Positions 24,513 through 33,988 are shown, counted from the first letter of the stretch. The stretch is DNA of 47,028 nucleotides from Chromatiales bacterium (GCA_028280505.1 JANQLO010000075.1:1-47028), one strand, 5' to 3'. Program-made: numbers and translations. The notes: generated from the letters alone by a model not told the origin.

Positions 24513-25319
24513 TTATTTACTGGTGTTGCGCGGTGGCAAGCGTTCGGTATCCACCACATCCCGATAGACATGCCATGAGGCGTGTCCCATCAGGGGATAA
24601 AGCACGATAAAACCAAACATGAGGGTTGCGACCGAAAAGCCGGTTGCGCCGAGGATGAACAGTGCCCACAAGGTCATGGGTACGGGGTTTTCCGCAACTG
24701 CGCGTATGCTGGTAGCCAGGGCAAGCGGCGTGTTGACGTCGCGGTCCACCAAGAGAGGCACCGATACCACGGTTACCGCGAACGTCAGCGCGGCGACCAG
24801 GCCGGCGAGAACGGTCCAAAGCAAAAAGACGTGATCGTTTTGCAACACGACGTAGCGCAGAAAGTCCAGCGGGGTGTCGATCTGGGCGCTGACGAAGTAG
24901 TGGAACAGCATCATCGATACCAGCACCCAGGTGCTGGCACCGAATACCAGCAGCAGGCCGAAGCGAAACAGACAACGCGTGCCGCGTCGCCAGGCGTCAA
25001 TGGCGTCCTGTGGGCTTGTCGGTTGGCCGAGTTCGAGGCGTCGACTGATGGCATACAGACCGGTAGCGAGAATCGGGCCGACCACCAGAAACCCGGAGAC
25101 GGCGCCCGGCAACAGTGGCCAGAAGATCAGTGCAATGTCGACGATGATCAGGCTGACTGCCGTCACGATGAGACCGTGCATCAGGCTGGGCCATCCGGCG
25201 AGTCGGAAATCGCGCCAGCCCAATTGCAGCCAGCGCAGTACCGAATCATTCGGGACCTGGCGGATTCCTGGGGGCTCGATTTTGCGCTGTTCCGGTGTGG
25301 GTTCGCCGTTTGTCGACAT
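24513..25319 (-). CDS. DUF2189 multi-pass membrane protein
   Basis: 268 residues with about six helices. Family features are GWRDFRLAGWPSLMHG at the start of the membrane domain, VVGPILATGLYAISRRLELG, FRFGLLLVFGASTW, and FGFIVLYPLMGHASWHVYRD at the end. The N-terminus is polar and proline-rich. Function unknown; members often sit near cytochrome oxidase or SCO genes, and a SCO gene lies 123 bp upstream here. Confidence 0.85.
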   Translation of the reverse strand: MSTNGEPTPEQRKIEPPGIRQVPNDSVLRWLQLGWRDFRLAGWPSLMHGLIVTAVSLIIVDIALIFWPLLPGAVSGFLVVGPILATGLYAISRRLELGQPTSPQDAIDAWRRGTRCLFRFGLLLVFGASTWVLVSMMLFHYFVSAQIDTPLDFLRYVVLQNDHVFLLWTVLAGLVAALTFAVTVVSVPLLVDRDVNTPLALATSIRAVAENPVPMTLWALFILGATGFSVATLMFGFIVLYPLMGHASWHVYRDVVDTERLPPRNTSK

Positions 25320-25442
25320 GATTGTTTTTGCTCGTCCAATCCTGACGGAGGCAGCATATCAGGCGCTGCTCACTTGAGGTAAGACGGGCAAGATCGACAT
25401 TTATGCGCAAAATCGCGCACATCCGAGTATCGCTCGGTGCGC

Positions 25443-26042
25443 TTAACCGGACAGCGCGTCCCGCAGCGTCTGCGCGATCACGCTCGGTTTTTCGCCGTGA
25501 TGAATCAAGGATTTGATCACCCCGTCTTTGCCAACCACATAAAAGATCGACGAGTGATCCATGGTGTAGCCCATATCGGAGTCGTCCAAGGGGACCTTTT
25601 CGAACACAACGAAATGCGCTTTCGCGACTGTGGTCACTTCTTCGAGCGAACCGGTTAGTCCAATCATGCCCGGGTAAAAATAGCGCGCGTATTCACCGAC
25701 CTTGGTTGGGTCGTCGCGCTCCGGGTCGATACTGATGAAAAGCGGCTGGATCTGGGCGCGCTCAGCATCGGTCATGGTTTTGAGTGCGGCGGCGATACTG
25801 CTGAGCGAGGTGATGCAGACATCCGGGCAGAAAGTAAAGCCGAAGTAGATCGGTACGACTTTGCCGCGTAGGTCTTCGAGGCTAACCGGTCCCTTATCGG
25901 ATTGCAGAGTGAAGTCTCCACCCAGGTCGGCATAGCCTTCTACCGGTTTCTTGGATTGCCCCTGAAGTCCGGCCCAGAGGCCGATGCCGATGCTGACGAC
26001 GGCCAGTAAGCCGAGTAATAGGATTTGATTACTGTGTTTCAT
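25443..26042 (-). CDS. SCO family copper chaperone
   Basis: 199 residues with a single N-terminal membrane anchor (about 7-26) and a periplasmic thioredoxin fold. The copper/redox site is FTFCPDVC (C72, C76) and the third ligand is H163 in TMDHSS. Family members deliver copper to the CuA site of cytochrome oxidase or keep its cysteines reduced. No oxidase subunit genes are in the window, so the partner is outside. Confidence 0.93.
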   Translation of the reverse strand: MKHSNQILLLGLLAVVSIGIGLWAGLQGQSKKPVEGYADLGGDFTLQSDKGPVSLEDLRGKVVPIYFGFTFCPDVCITSLSSIAAALKTMTDAERAQIQPLFISIDPERDDPTKVGEYARYFYPGMIGLTGSLEEVTTVAKAHFVVFEKVPLDDSDMGYTMDHSSIFYVVGKDGVIKSLIHHGEKPSVIAQTLRDALSG

Positions 26043-26052
26043 GAAATCTTAA

Positions 26053-26208
26053 CTACTTGGTGAAGACCGTCGCTCGGGTGTAAATCGGGTCGATGCGAAC
26101 GACGGCGGCGAGTTTACGCTTTAGCTCTGCGTATGCATCAATGCCGCCGAGTACTGCGCCATGCGCCTGTTCAATGTACCGCACAACAAACCATATCACT
26201 ATCGACAC
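26053..26208 (-). CDS. Possible 51-residue ORF upstream of the SCO gene
   Basis: GTG to TAG, reading MSIVIWFVVRYIEQAHGAVL at the start and VRIDPIYTRATVFTK at the end, with a short hydrophobic N-terminus and a basic C-terminal half. It ends 10 bp before the SCO start on the same strand, and the frame stays open upstream to about 26280 with no ATG. There is no ribosome binding site and no known family. It may be a remnant or a real small protein; low confidence. Confidence 0.25.
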   Translation of the reverse strand: MSIVIWFVVRYIEQAHGAVLGGIDAYAELKRKLAAVVRIDPIYTRATVFTK

Positions 26209-26455
26209 AGTGCGCGTGACGGTTTCAATCTGTGGTGTCAGATACGTTGGGTCAGGCTCAGCATGGCATTGAAGATCACTTCAAATACGCTGCATCTTGC
26301 CGAAATACAGCCCCGTTTGTCCGGGTAGCGCATGATAGGACAGCATGTACGCTTTATAGGGGCAATAACACCTCTGTGTCCTTGTGGTAGTCGGGTTGTC
26401 CGCTGTGGTTCGATTGGCGCATGATGAACGTCCGGCAAGAGAGTACAAGGGATAT
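26209..26455 (+). other. Intergenic region between SCO-side genes and the DUF2007 gene
   Basis: Together with the doubtful small ORF this leaves about 410 bp between the SCO and DUF2007 starts. The two genes diverge, so promoters for both directions must lie here. I see no repeat, tRNA or clear hairpin. Confidence 0.4.
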
Positions 26456-26776
26456 ATGCTGAAGTTTTACGAGGCCCGAGACAGTTTTGAGGCACGCCAG
26501 CTCATCGATGCGCTCGCGGCACACCGTATCGAGGCAACGGTACTTGGCGAGTATCTCAGTGGTGCAGCCGGCGAGTTGTCGGCGAACAATTTTCCTTGGG
26601 TGTGGTTGATCAACAACGACGATATGCCGGTGGCGCAGGCGGTATTGGATGGATTTCTTGCGAGCCGCGGTAGCCTGCCGAAACGTGGTCCATGGGTTTG
26701 CCAGGCGTGTGGTGCCGAAGTTGATGCGGGCTTTGAAATCTGCTGGCAATGCGGAAAAAGTGTAAGTGAGCGCTAA
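26456..26776 (+). CDS. DUF2007 signal-transducing-type protein with C-terminal zinc ribbon
   Basis: 106 residues. The N-terminal DUF2007 fold begins [20 protein letters not shown] and continues [19 protein letters not shown], a small ferredoxin-like domain of unknown role. The C-terminus has two knuckles, CQACG and CWQCGK, typical of a zinc ribbon. AAGGG lies five bases before the ATG at 26456. The stop overlaps the mutY start by 11 bases. Confidence 0.85.
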   Translation: MLKFYEARDSFEARQLIDALAAHRIEATVLGEYLSGAAGELSANNFPWVWLINNDDMPVAQAVLDGFLASRGSLPKRGPWVCQACGAEVDAGFEICWQCGKSVSER

Positions 26777-27812
26777 CTTTTCTGATAAGATCTTAGCCTG
26801 GTTCGATCGTCATGGTCGTAAAGGTTTGCCCTGGCAGCACGACCCCACGGCGTATCGCGTCTGGGTGTCCGAGATCATGCTTCAGCAAACGCAGGTCGCA
26901 ACCGTCATACCGTATTACGAGCGCTTCATGGCCAGCTTTCCCGATGTGCAGGCCCTGGCTGTTGCGCGAATCGATCAGGTTTTGCACCATTGGTCGGGTC
27001 TGGGTTACTACGCCCGGGCACGTAATCTGCACAAAGCGGCACGTCTCGTGGTCGAGGAATACGGCGGCGTCTGGCCCGACGGATTGGAGGCCATGCAGGC
27101 GTTGCCTGGCGTCGGCCGATCCACGGCGGCGGCAATACTGTCGCTGGCCGGCGGTCAGCGACAGGCCATTCTCGACGGCAACGTGAAGCGGGTGCTCGCG
27201 CGCTATTTTGCGGTTGACGGCTGGCCTGGCCGGGGTGCCGTAACGAAACACTTGTGGCAACTTGCCGACGACCTAACGCCGGCAAGGCGCACGGCAAACT
27301 ATAACCAGGCGATGATGGATCTGGGTGCGACATGTTGTACCCGGCGCAACCCATGTTGCCAGGCTTGTCCGGTCGCCGATGGTTGTCAAGCGTTCGCCTC
27401 GGGCCGTCAGCACGACTATCCCGGGAAGAAGCCGAAAAAGGCACTGCCGGAAAAACGTGTGCGTATGTTGCTGGTTCGCGATCCGACTGGGGCTGTGTTG
27501 CTGGAACGTCGGCCGCCGAGTGGTATTTGGGGCGGTCTCTGGTGTCTGCCGGAGGCGGAAGCCGAACGTGATCCTTTGGACTGGTGTGTCGATCGTCTGC
27601 AGCAGTCCGGCGATATCGGCCGTACCCTGACTGCGCGACGGCATACCTTCAGTCACTTCCATCTCGATATCGAACCGGTCGAAATCCTTCTCAAACGACC
27701 GGGTTGCGGCGTGTTGGAGGCCGGGCACCAGCTTTGGTATAACCCGAATCAGCCCGACGATGTGGGTCTCGCGGCGCCCGTAGCGCGTCTGCTTGATGAA
27801 ATTGCTGAATAG
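26766..27812 (+). CDS. mutY: A/G-specific adenine glycosylase
   Basis: 348 residues. The glycosylase domain has [24 protein letters not shown] with the catalytic glutamate (E36), the helix-hairpin-helix [12 protein letters not shown], and [10 protein letters not shown] with the catalytic aspartate. The [4Fe-4S] ligands follow C-x6-C-x2-C-x5-C ([17 protein letters not shown] region). The C-terminal NUDIX-like domain (about 230-345) recognises 8-oxoguanine. It removes adenine mispaired with oxidised guanine. It starts at a GTG overlapping the DUF2007 gene. yggX follows, the common gammaproteobacterial pair. Confidence 0.95.
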   Translation: MSANFSDKILAWFDRHGRKGLPWQHDPTAYRVWVSEIMLQQTQVATVIPYYERFMASFPDVQALAVARIDQVLHHWSGLGYYARARNLHKAARLVVEEYGGVWPDGLEAMQALPGVGRSTAAAILSLAGGQRQAILDGNVKRVLARYFAVDGWPGRGAVTKHLWQLADDLTPARRTANYNQAMMDLGATCCTRRNPCCQACPVADGCQAFASGRQHDYPGKKPKKALPEKRVRMLLVRDPTGAVLLERRPPSGIWGGLWCLPEAEAERDPLDWCVDRLQQSGDIGRTLTARRHTFSHFHLDIEPVEILLKRPGCGVLEAGHQLWYNPNQPDDVGLAAPVARLLDEIAE

Positions 27813-27834
27813 ACGAAGGCACACGGAGAAAACG

Positions 27835-28101
27835 ATGGGAGAAATGGTCCACTGCACACGCCTTAAACGCGAAGCCGAGGGACTCGATCGCCAACCCTAC
27901 CCGGGAGATCTCGGTAAGCGCATTTTGGCCAACGTTTCGAAAGAGGGTTGGCAGGAATGGTTGAGGCATCAGACGATGTTGATCAATGAATACCGGCTCA
28001 GCCCGGTCGACCCCAAGTCGCGCAGTTTTCTCGAAGAGCAGATGGAGAAGTTCTTTTTTGGTGAAGGCTCCGAAGCACCGCCGGACTACAAACCCGAATA
28101 A
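27835..28101 (+). CDS. yggX: Fe(2+)-trafficking protein YggX
   Basis: 88 residues with the family pattern MVHCTRLKREAEGLDRQPYPG, ILANVSKEGWQEWLRHQTML, INEYRLSPVDPKSR and FFFGEG. YggX protects iron-sulfur enzymes from oxidative damage in Salmonella and E. coli, with the single cysteine in VHCTRLK important. GGAG precedes the ATG at 27835; an ATG nine bases later is an alternative. Pairing with mutY fits a shared oxidative-damage role. Confidence 0.95.
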   Translation: MGEMVHCTRLKREAEGLDRQPYPGDLGKRILANVSKEGWQEWLRHQTMLINEYRLSPVDPKSRSFLEEQMEKFFFGEGSEAPPDYKPE

Positions 28102-28194
28102 GTTGCTTTACACGCCATACGTCATCGTGACTTGACTCGTCGGTTCGCCGCCGCTTTAATACCGCCTCTTTCGCGCCACCAGTGCCGCGGTCAT

Positions 28195-28270
<76 letters not shown>

Positions 28271-28610
28271 ATAACCCCCTCAACCAACTGATTTTCTTGA
28301 TAATTTAATCGATCAAGGAATGCGGTCCACCTTTCGGCCCACTTTTTTCTACGCCTGTATGTTGCGCTTGGGCCGGTGTGATAACGCGGGCCGAGATAAT
28401 GCTGCGTTATGTCGGGGTGTTTGGTTTGTGACTTCCTCTCGTAAGGACCAAAAGGCATTCATGATCCGTTGTCGATCATTTGCCCGATCCGTATTGAACC
28501 GAACAGGTTAAAGGAAGGCATCCGAAACCCGATAACGCACGTATATTCCAAAATTTGACGTGGATCATGGACCGGGCCACATAAGTGAAAAGATCTACAC
28601 AGGTAGAGAA
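28271..28610 (+). other. 340-bp gap between tRNA-Phe and the chemotaxis receptor
   Basis: No gene. It contains a short imperfect palindrome just after the tRNA (28294-28317) and, near its end, a sigma-28-type promoter (28509-28535) for the chemotaxis receptor. Nothing else is recognised. Confidence 0.6.
28509..28535 (+). promoter_or_regulatory. Sigma-28 (FliA) promoter of the chemotaxis receptor gene
   Basis: TAAA at 28509-28512, a 15-bp spacer, then CCCGATAA at 28528-28535. This is one base from the flagellar consensus TAAA-N15-GCCGATAA. It points at the receptor gene starting 75 bp downstream, placing it in the late flagellar/chemotaxis regulon. Confidence 0.75.
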
Positions 28611-30269
28611 ATGATTACCAAATACCTTTCGATCCGCCAGCGCCTTTGGGTGCTCGTTGTCGCTGTTCTGTTCGGCTTGCTTTTGTTGTTGGCGGCGGCT
28701 TTGAATCAACTACACACACTGTTGTCCGACGAAAAGGTTAGGCAGGTCAAAGCGTTGGCTGAATCGGGCCATAGCATTGTTCAAATGTACTATGACAAGT
28801 TCAGTGCCGGCGAACTGTCGGAAGAGGCAGCACGCGCCGCCGCGCTCGAGCATATTGGTGCCGTTCGCTATGAGGGCGAAAACTATATTTGGATCAACGA
28901 TACCGATCAGCGGCTGCTGATGCATCCGGTGAAACCCAGCTTGAATGGTAAGCTGATGGCGGGAACCAAGGATCCTAACGGCTTCCTGCTTTTCCAAGCA
29001 TTCGTAGACACAGCCAAGCAGCAGGGTGAAGGACGAGTTGCGTACTCTTGGCCTCGCCCGGGCAGCGATAAACCCGTTCCAAAAATATCTTACGTGAAAC
29101 TGTTCCAGCCTTGGGACTGGGTCGTCGGCACGGGGATATACGTTGATGATCTACGATCTGCATTTTGGGCAAGTGGGCGTGTTCTCGGCGGTCTGGCAGT
29201 CCTGATTCTGGCATTGCTCGGTATAAGTGTCGCTCTCGTCATTCGGTCTGTGGTCAACCCAATCAATCTGGCCGCATCGGCAATGAAAGATATTGGGGAG
29301 GGCGACGGTGATTTGACGGTACGTTTGGAGGTGGAAAACAAGGACGAAATCAGTTTGCTCGCTGCCGGATTCAACGCGTTTGTCGACAAGACCGAGCAAT
29401 CGGTCATTCAAGTTCGTGACGCGACGTCTGAAATAGCGACGGCATCGGAAGAGCTGTCGACCATTACCCGATCGAACAATGAAAGTGTCGATCAGCAACA
29501 CAAAGAGTTGCATCAGGTCGCGACGGCGGTGACTGAAATGTCTGCGACCATTCGCGAGATCGCCGAGAGTGCCGAAAAAGCCGCCGGGTCGGCATTGTCC
29601 GCCAACGACAGCGCGGTTGCCGGCAATCAGGTCGTTGAACAGCTTTTTGCAACCAACGAGCGTTTGGCGAAGGAGGTCTCGGGGATTGCAGAGGTCATTC
29701 AGAAATTGCGCGGCGAGAGCGATTCGATCGGCAGCGTCGTCGACGTTATCCGCGGCATAGCGGAGCAAACCAATCTACTGGCGTTAAATGCCGCCATAGA
29801 AGCCGCCCGGGCGGGCGAACAAGGTCGTGGTTTCGCTGTCGTGGCGGATGAAGTACGGACACTGGCGAGTCGGACGCAGCAGTCGACGAGTGAGATACAG
29901 GAAATGATCGAAAATCTACAAGGCGGTGCCGGTAAGGCTGTTTCCGCTATCGACACCGGCCAGAAGATTACTGCTGAGACGGTGGATCAAACGACCGAGG
30001 CGCGTGATGCACTGCAGGCCATCGTCAGTGCCGTGGCGACTATTCGTGACATGAATGCACAGATTGCGACAGCAGCGGAAGAACAGACGGTTGCTGCACA
30101 TGAGATCGATAAAAGCGTCACAGATATTAGTCAACTATCCGAACAGTCGGCGCAAAATTCCGAGCATACCCTGGCGGCGAGTAGAGAGTTGGCAGAGCTC
30201 AGTGAACGTATGCGCGATGTTGTTAACCAGTTTAAAACGAGTGCTGCGTCTAACCATCTCAAAGGATGA
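28611..30269 (+). CDS. Methyl-accepting chemotaxis protein with a single Cache domain
   Basis: 552 residues. TM1 (about 10-30) is followed by a periplasmic sCache_2-type domain with [15 protein letters not shown], then TM2 (about 190-213), a HAMP linker, and the cytoplasmic coiled-coil signalling domain with the hairpin tip [35 protein letters not shown] split around residues 400-435 in the usual way. Cache domains of this type often bind small organic acids; the ligand is unknown here. No NWETF-like CheR-binding tail is present. The ATG at 28611 has AGG ten bases upstream, and the promoter at 28509 indicates flagellar control. Confidence 0.93.
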   Translation: MITKYLSIRQRLWVLVVAVLFGLLLLLAAALNQLHTLLSDEKVRQVKALAESGHSIVQMYYDKFSAGELSEEAARAAALEHIGAVRYEGENYIWINDTDQRLLMHPVKPSLNGKLMAGTKDPNGFLLFQAFVDTAKQQGEGRVAYSWPRPGSDKPVPKISYVKLFQPWDWVVGTGIYVDDLRSAFWASGRVLGGLAVLILALLGISVALVIRSVVNPINLAASAMKDIGEGDGDLTVRLEVENKDEISLLAAGFNAFVDKTEQSVIQVRDATSEIATASEELSTITRSNNESVDQQHKELHQVATAVTEMSATIREIAESAEKAAGSALSANDSAVAGNQVVEQLFATNERLAKEVSGIAEVIQKLRGESDSIGSVVDVIRGIAEQTNLLALNAAIEAARAGEQGRGFAVVADEVRTLASRTQQSTSEIQEMIENLQGGAGKAVSAIDTGQKITAETVDQTTEARDALQAIVSAVATIRDMNAQIATAAEEQTVAAHEIDKSVTDISQLSEQSAQNSEHTLAASRELAELSERMRDVVNQFKTSAASNHLKG

Positions 30270-30398
30270 AAGTATGGAGTTCCTTGAGTGGTGGCGCAGC
30301 GCCAGCCTGGGCCGAAGTACCACGCAAGTCTTCATCAACCATGAAAGCTGACGTTCCCCGGCGGTAAGGCGCAAAGAAAACGGTGTGGATACAATGCT

Positions 30399-30470
30399 CG
30401 GAGTCGCTGCGTGGTGCAGCATGGCCACGGCTCCGGTAGTAGGGAATACGGTCTTCGGGATAGGTATCCC
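30399..30470 (+). ncRNA. Candidate structured RNA with nested hairpins
   Basis: First hairpin: CGGAGTCG (30399-30406) pairs with CGGCTCCG (30428-30435) and encloses CTGC/GCAG (30407-30410 with 30416-30419). Second hairpin: GGGAATAC (30442-30449) pairs with GTATCCC (30464-30470) with one bulge and closes on a C(TTCG)G tetraloop (30453-30458). No T tract follows, so neither looks like a plain terminator. I could not match a known riboswitch class. The strand is uncertain. Confidence 0.3.
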
Positions 30471-30790
30471 AGTACTGAAACTCACGGTGTTTTGTTGTAA
30501 TCCCCTATTTTAAGCGATGCTTCGGAAGTAGGGTTTAGGTTGCGAGCATCATTGTTTTTCTTTTGGTTTGATGTCTTCCAGTGTTGTACCGGGCTGTCCG
30601 TGTTGGTGAGTCCGAACCCGGTACGAGGGAGAGTGTCAGGGTTTTCTTCTGTATTCGGGAGATATTGGTATTCCCTCAGCGTGCTCGGAATAGTGACTCT
30701 GATTTATGTGGCTCGAGTCATTGTATTATCTTGCTTCCGGTATGGTTCAGGGCTTGTCGAACGCTCGTCGGTCTTTTGGTCCATGCGAAC

Positions 30791-30985
30791 AAACTGAAGC
30801 TAGAACCTCCTGGCCATGGCGAGCAAACAGACAATGTGCTCGCTGAGTCGCTCAACGGTACTACTCTAAGACGATTATCTGAACATGTGTTGGTTTTCGA
30901 GCTTGAAGGCCACTCAAAATACGTTGAGCCCTTGGTGTGCGAGCCACGAATAGAGGCGAGTCTTACAAAGCCTCAATGGCTTGGT
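30791..30985 (+). pseudogene. IS3-type transposase (integrase core) remnant
   Basis: The frame reads PPGHGEQTDNVLAESLNGTT and continues LRRLSEHVLVFELEGH. This follows the C-terminal part of IS3-family OrfB around the catalytic glutamate (TDNA-IESFNG..R.ECLN.H). The upstream part with the two catalytic aspartates and the downstream RPH segment are absent, and no inverted ends are visible. It is a decayed fragment, evidence of past IS activity next to the gtr genes. Confidence 0.45.
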
Positions 30986-31080
30986 GTCGCTCAATGTTTG
31001 TCTCAGTTACCGCTACAGACTGGAAATCCTCTGATAGCGTGTTCCGTGGAATAAGTGTCTTGCCAGAATAGGGTCTTGCG

Positions 31081-31494
31081 TTACAAGCGAGTTGGAGGAT
31101 TAGCGGCAGGAAATACAATGAATCGTGAGGTCCCGAAGTTCCATATAAACAGAACACCAACGGACCATAATTTTGCAGCGATTTCGGAGATATAGGCAGA
31201 GAGTGACCAGACGACTATATTGGATAAGGCCAGCCCCAACAAGCCAAGTGCAATGAACAAAACGAATTGGCGATGGGTTTGTCCATGATTACTGGATTCG
31301 GAGAATGTCCAGTACTTATTCAGTATGAAGCTATTTGTTGCTGCAATCAGATAGCCACAGGAATTTGCAACAAGAAGTGGCAAACTGAAAATATAATAAA
31401 GTAAGGAAAAGATTGCGACATCAAGGCCAGTGTTGATTACTCCAACGACGGCGAAATGTACCATCTTTGTCAATTCTTTTTTATTTAAACTCAT
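31081..31494 (-). CDS. gtrA: GtrA family membrane protein
   Basis: 137 residues with four membrane helices. Family marks are FAVVGVINTGLDVAIFSLLYY, ANSCGYLIAATNSFILNKYWTF and a last helix ending NFGTSRFIVF. GtrA proteins are thought to flip undecaprenyl-phosphate-linked glucose in O-antigen modification. The start at 31494 faces gtrB, whose ATG is only 18 bp away on the other strand; a later ATG at 31464 would leave more promoter room and still keep all helices. Confidence 0.88.
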   Translation of the reverse strand: MSLNKKELTKMVHFAVVGVINTGLDVAIFSLLYYIFSLPLLVANSCGYLIAATNSFILNKYWTFSESSNHGQTHRQFVLFIALGLLGLALSNIVVWSLSAYISEIAAKLWSVGVLFIWNFGTSRFIVFPAANPPTRL

Positions 31495-31512
31495 TTGACT
31501 AGCATCGAATAT

Positions 31513-32475
31513 ATGAACACATCCAAAAAAACCATATCAATCGTTGTGCCTGCCTACAACGAGGAAGAGGGCTTGAGGGAGTTTCATCGCAGAACCTCTG
31601 CAGTATTGGATGGTATGCCTATGACTGGCGAGATTGTGTACGTCAATGATGGCAGTACTGACAGTACCTGGGAAGTCATGAAAGACATCCACACAGAGGA
31701 TTCGCGAACGGTCATTGTTGATTTGAGTCGTAATTACGGGAAAGAAGTGGCTTTGACGGCCGGGTTGGATTATGCCCAAGGCGACCTCGTCGTTCCAATC
31801 GACGCTGATCTGCAAGACCCGCCAGAGCTGATTCCGGATCTCGTGAATAAGTGGCGCGAGGGCTACAACGTCGTTTACGCGAGGCGAATATCGCGTGACG
31901 GTGAAACTTGGGTTAAAAAAATAACTGCGAGAGCCTTTTACAGACTAATGCAAGGCATCGGTGGCAAAGTCAATATACCATCAAATGTGGGGGATTTTAG
32001 GCTCATTGACAGAAAGGCATTGAATGCATTAAAGCAATTGCGCGAACAACATAGATTTATGAAGGGGCTGTTTGCGCTAATTGGGTTTCGACAGGTTGCA
32101 TTAGATTATCATCGCGATCCACGTTTTGCGGGCCGAACGAAGTGGAATTATTGGAAGCTTTGGAATTTCTCTCTCGAAGGTGTTACTTCGTTCACAATTG
32201 CACCATTAAAAATTTCAACCTATGTTGGGCTGCTTACCGCCGTGTTTGCTTTCATATATGGTTTGCACATCTTTACTAAGGCGTTACTGTTTGGGGACCC
32301 TGTGCCGGGTTTCCCATCATTGATGGTGATGATTGCATTATTGGGCGGTATTCAATTAACGGTTCTTGGTATTATTGGAGAATATCTGGGTAGAGTTTTT
32401 AATGAGACCAAAAATCGGCCGTTGTATTTTGTACAAGATATTATCTCGGATACGGAAAAGAAAAGTCTGGAGTAG
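31513..32475 (+). CDS. gtrB: GtrB-like polyprenyl-phosphate glycosyltransferase (GT2)
   Basis: 320 residues. The N-terminal GT2 domain has ISIVVPAYNEEEGL, VNDGSTDSTWEVM, NYGKEVALTAGLDYAQGD and the DXD-type PIDADLQDPP. Two C-terminal helices (about 230-255 and 267-290) and an EYLGRVFNETKNRP segment are typical of GtrB, which loads a hexose (usually glucose) from UDP onto polyprenyl phosphate. It is paired with gtrA but divergent, not in one operon. Codons look more AT-rich than in the housekeeping genes. Confidence 0.9.
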   Translation: MNTSKKTISIVVPAYNEEEGLREFHRRTSAVLDGMPMTGEIVYVNDGSTDSTWEVMKDIHTEDSRTVIVDLSRNYGKEVALTAGLDYAQGDLVVPIDADLQDPPELIPDLVNKWREGYNVVYARRISRDGETWVKKITARAFYRLMQGIGGKVNIPSNVGDFRLIDRKALNALKQLREQHRFMKGLFALIGFRQVALDYHRDPRFAGRTKWNYWKLWNFSLEGVTSFTIAPLKISTYVGLLTAVFAFIYGLHIFTKALLFGDPVPGFPSLMVMIALLGGIQLTVLGIIGEYLGRVFNETKNRPLYFVQDIISDTEKKSLE

Positions 32476-32662
32476 GTATGATTGGTGGAAATGGGCATGA
32501 TTCTTCGTCAGTTCTGTGCCCGTTTGGTAGCTAATTTGGTTTTTTGCGATAGACTTTTTTGTAGGCGCATGATGTAAAGCCGCTCCTTTATGTTGATCAA
32601 TTTGCAATTCTTGGGGAGTATTAAATTTTTTCGGGTTTATTGTTTGCGGGGTACAAGATTAT
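32476..32662 (+). other. AT-rich gap between convergent gtrB and glycosyltransferase genes
   Basis: 187 bp with no gene. A weak GGGCA/TGCCC pairing (around 32491-32520) and two T runs (near 32539 and 32556) could end gtrB transcription, but no classic terminator is present. Confidence 0.4.
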
Positions 32663-33988
32663 TCATTTCACATGGCCACGTGAGTCAGAAATCTTCAGTA
32701 GCATCCATGCGCCCGCAACAAACAGGAATGGCATGGCAGGAAAGTGATAGCGGATCTGACCCGTGAAAGCACCTGCCAGCAGGGACACGAACACGGGCAT
32801 ACAGAATAGCAGTCCGAGCATTGCCCAGTCGCTCCGTTGCCGAACAAGGCCGATCGCGGCATATATGGCACAGCCCAAGGACAGCGCCAAAACGGCGACA
32901 TAAAGGACTTGGTTTACGATTTGGAAAGCCCTGACTGTCGAAGCTGAGTCGGGATAGCTATTTGCATATGCCCAGAAGCCGTCCGTGTCTTTTGCCCAAA
33001 GCAGCAGAATCTTTTTTGGTATCCACGCAATATAAGTCGCGGTATTGTCTTTTATCCAGTCCGACGCGATCTGTTTTTGTAGTTTGTTGAGTTCGATTTG
33101 GCGGGCGACTCGGTCTTTCCAAGGTATCCCGAGTTGCTGGAAGACAGGTGTGTGCTGATAATCGAAATGATCGCCGGTCATTTGATCATTTGCGCCAAGA
33201 AGTAACGCGGTTCCACCATTTGTCGAAACCAGTACAGGCTCGCCAAAAACGACAAGGTTCCTGTAACTCCAAGGCATGACAATCAGAAACAAAGCGACAT
33301 AGACAATCAGCATGGCGCGCACCATCGCCGCCCAAGAAAATGACCGATAAACCAAAGCAAGGGCAATGGCGGCACCGAACGGGAAGGCGAGCGTTTGGGG
33401 TTTGACGAGTGTGGCAATGCCAAATAGGAGTCCGCTACCCAATAGCAGCCAAATACGGCTTCGCCCATGAATCATCAACGCGAACCCGCCCATCACCACA
33501 GCGGTATAGACGATTTCAGTAGCGGCATTTGAGGTGTAAGCAATGTGATTGGGATAAAAGGCGTAAGCCAACAGTGCAACCCTGCCGACGAGTTCGTTTC
33601 CGGTGAGTTGTTTTCCGAACCATGGGATCATCAGCATAATCGCCAAGGCGCCGATCAGATTCAGACCCACAACTGTTACGGGCATCGACCCGGTGAGCCA
33701 GTAACCGCCGGCCAGTATCGCCGGCCAACCGACCGGCCAGTAGGCGGTTGGGAAACCACCCTCCTGATAACCAAGCCCGGCCACGATCTCTTTCGCACGG
33801 TCCAGGTACCATGCGGAATCCGACACCGGGTCAACGGGGAGCATCGTGGCAATGGTGAGCCGTAGCGACAGGCCGGTGAGTAAAACGACAGGTATAAATG
33901 CGGGGTGAAGTAGAATCCCCTTCAACCAAGCATTGTTTTCACCGCTATGTAAGATGTTTTCGTTTTGTTCCGAGAATCCGTATTTCAT
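32663..33988 (-). CDS. GT-C membrane glycosyltransferase (ArnT/GT39-like)
   Basis: 441 residues with about eleven helices. The first periplasmic loop has VSDSAWYLDRAKEIVAGLGY with an acidic residue in the GT-C catalytic position, then PTAYWPVGWPAIL; NAATEIVYTAVV, LLFGIATLVKPQTLAFP and PWSYRNLVVFGEPV follow the ArnT/PMT-like pattern. Such enzymes take a sugar from a polyprenyl phosphate on the periplasmic side. With gtrA and gtrB nearby it may be the transferase of a three-part Gtr system. The acceptor is not known. Confidence 0.78.
   Translation of the reverse strand: MKYGFSEQNENILHSGENNAWLKGILLHPAFIPVVLLTGLSLRLTIATMLPVDPVSDSAWYLDRAKEIVAGLGYQEGGFPTAYWPVGWPAILAGGYWLTGSMPVTVVGLNLIGALAIMLMIPWFGKQLTGNELVGRVALLAYAFYPNHIAYTSNAATEIVYTAVVMGGFALMIHGRSRIWLLLGSGLLFGIATLVKPQTLAFPFGAAIALALVYRSFSWAAMVRAMLIVYVALFLIVMPWSYRNLVVFGEPVLVSTNGGTALLLGANDQMTGDHFDYQHTPVFQQLGIPWKDRVARQIELNKLQKQIASDWIKDNTATYIAWIPKKILLLWAKDTDGFWAYANSYPDSASTVRAFQIVNQVLYVAVLALSLGCAIYAAIGLVRQRSDWAMLGLLFCMPVFVSLLAGAFTGQIRYHFPAMPFLFVAGAWMLLKISDSRGHVK

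Larger units (their letters stand above)
30270..31080 (+). other. Roughly 800 bp without an intact gene
   Basis: Immediately after the receptor gene there is a possible 25-codon ORF (30274-30351, MEFLEWWRSASLGR...) of doubtful reality, then a hairpin-rich block (30399-30470), then degraded coding sequence that includes a transposase remnant (30791-30985). No complete gene is supported. This looks like the decayed left edge of the accessory stretch with the gtr genes. Confidence 0.6.

Noticed and set aside
30357..30480. A cyclic di-GMP (GEMM) riboswitch
   Set aside because: GCGCAAAG near 30370 is suggestive, but the paired elements and the conserved second half of the motif are missing, and it lies after, not before, a gene.
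30540..30797. 85-codon plus-strand ORF
   Set aside because: It overlaps the degraded transposase stretch in another frame, starts at TTG without a ribosome site, and has no family features.
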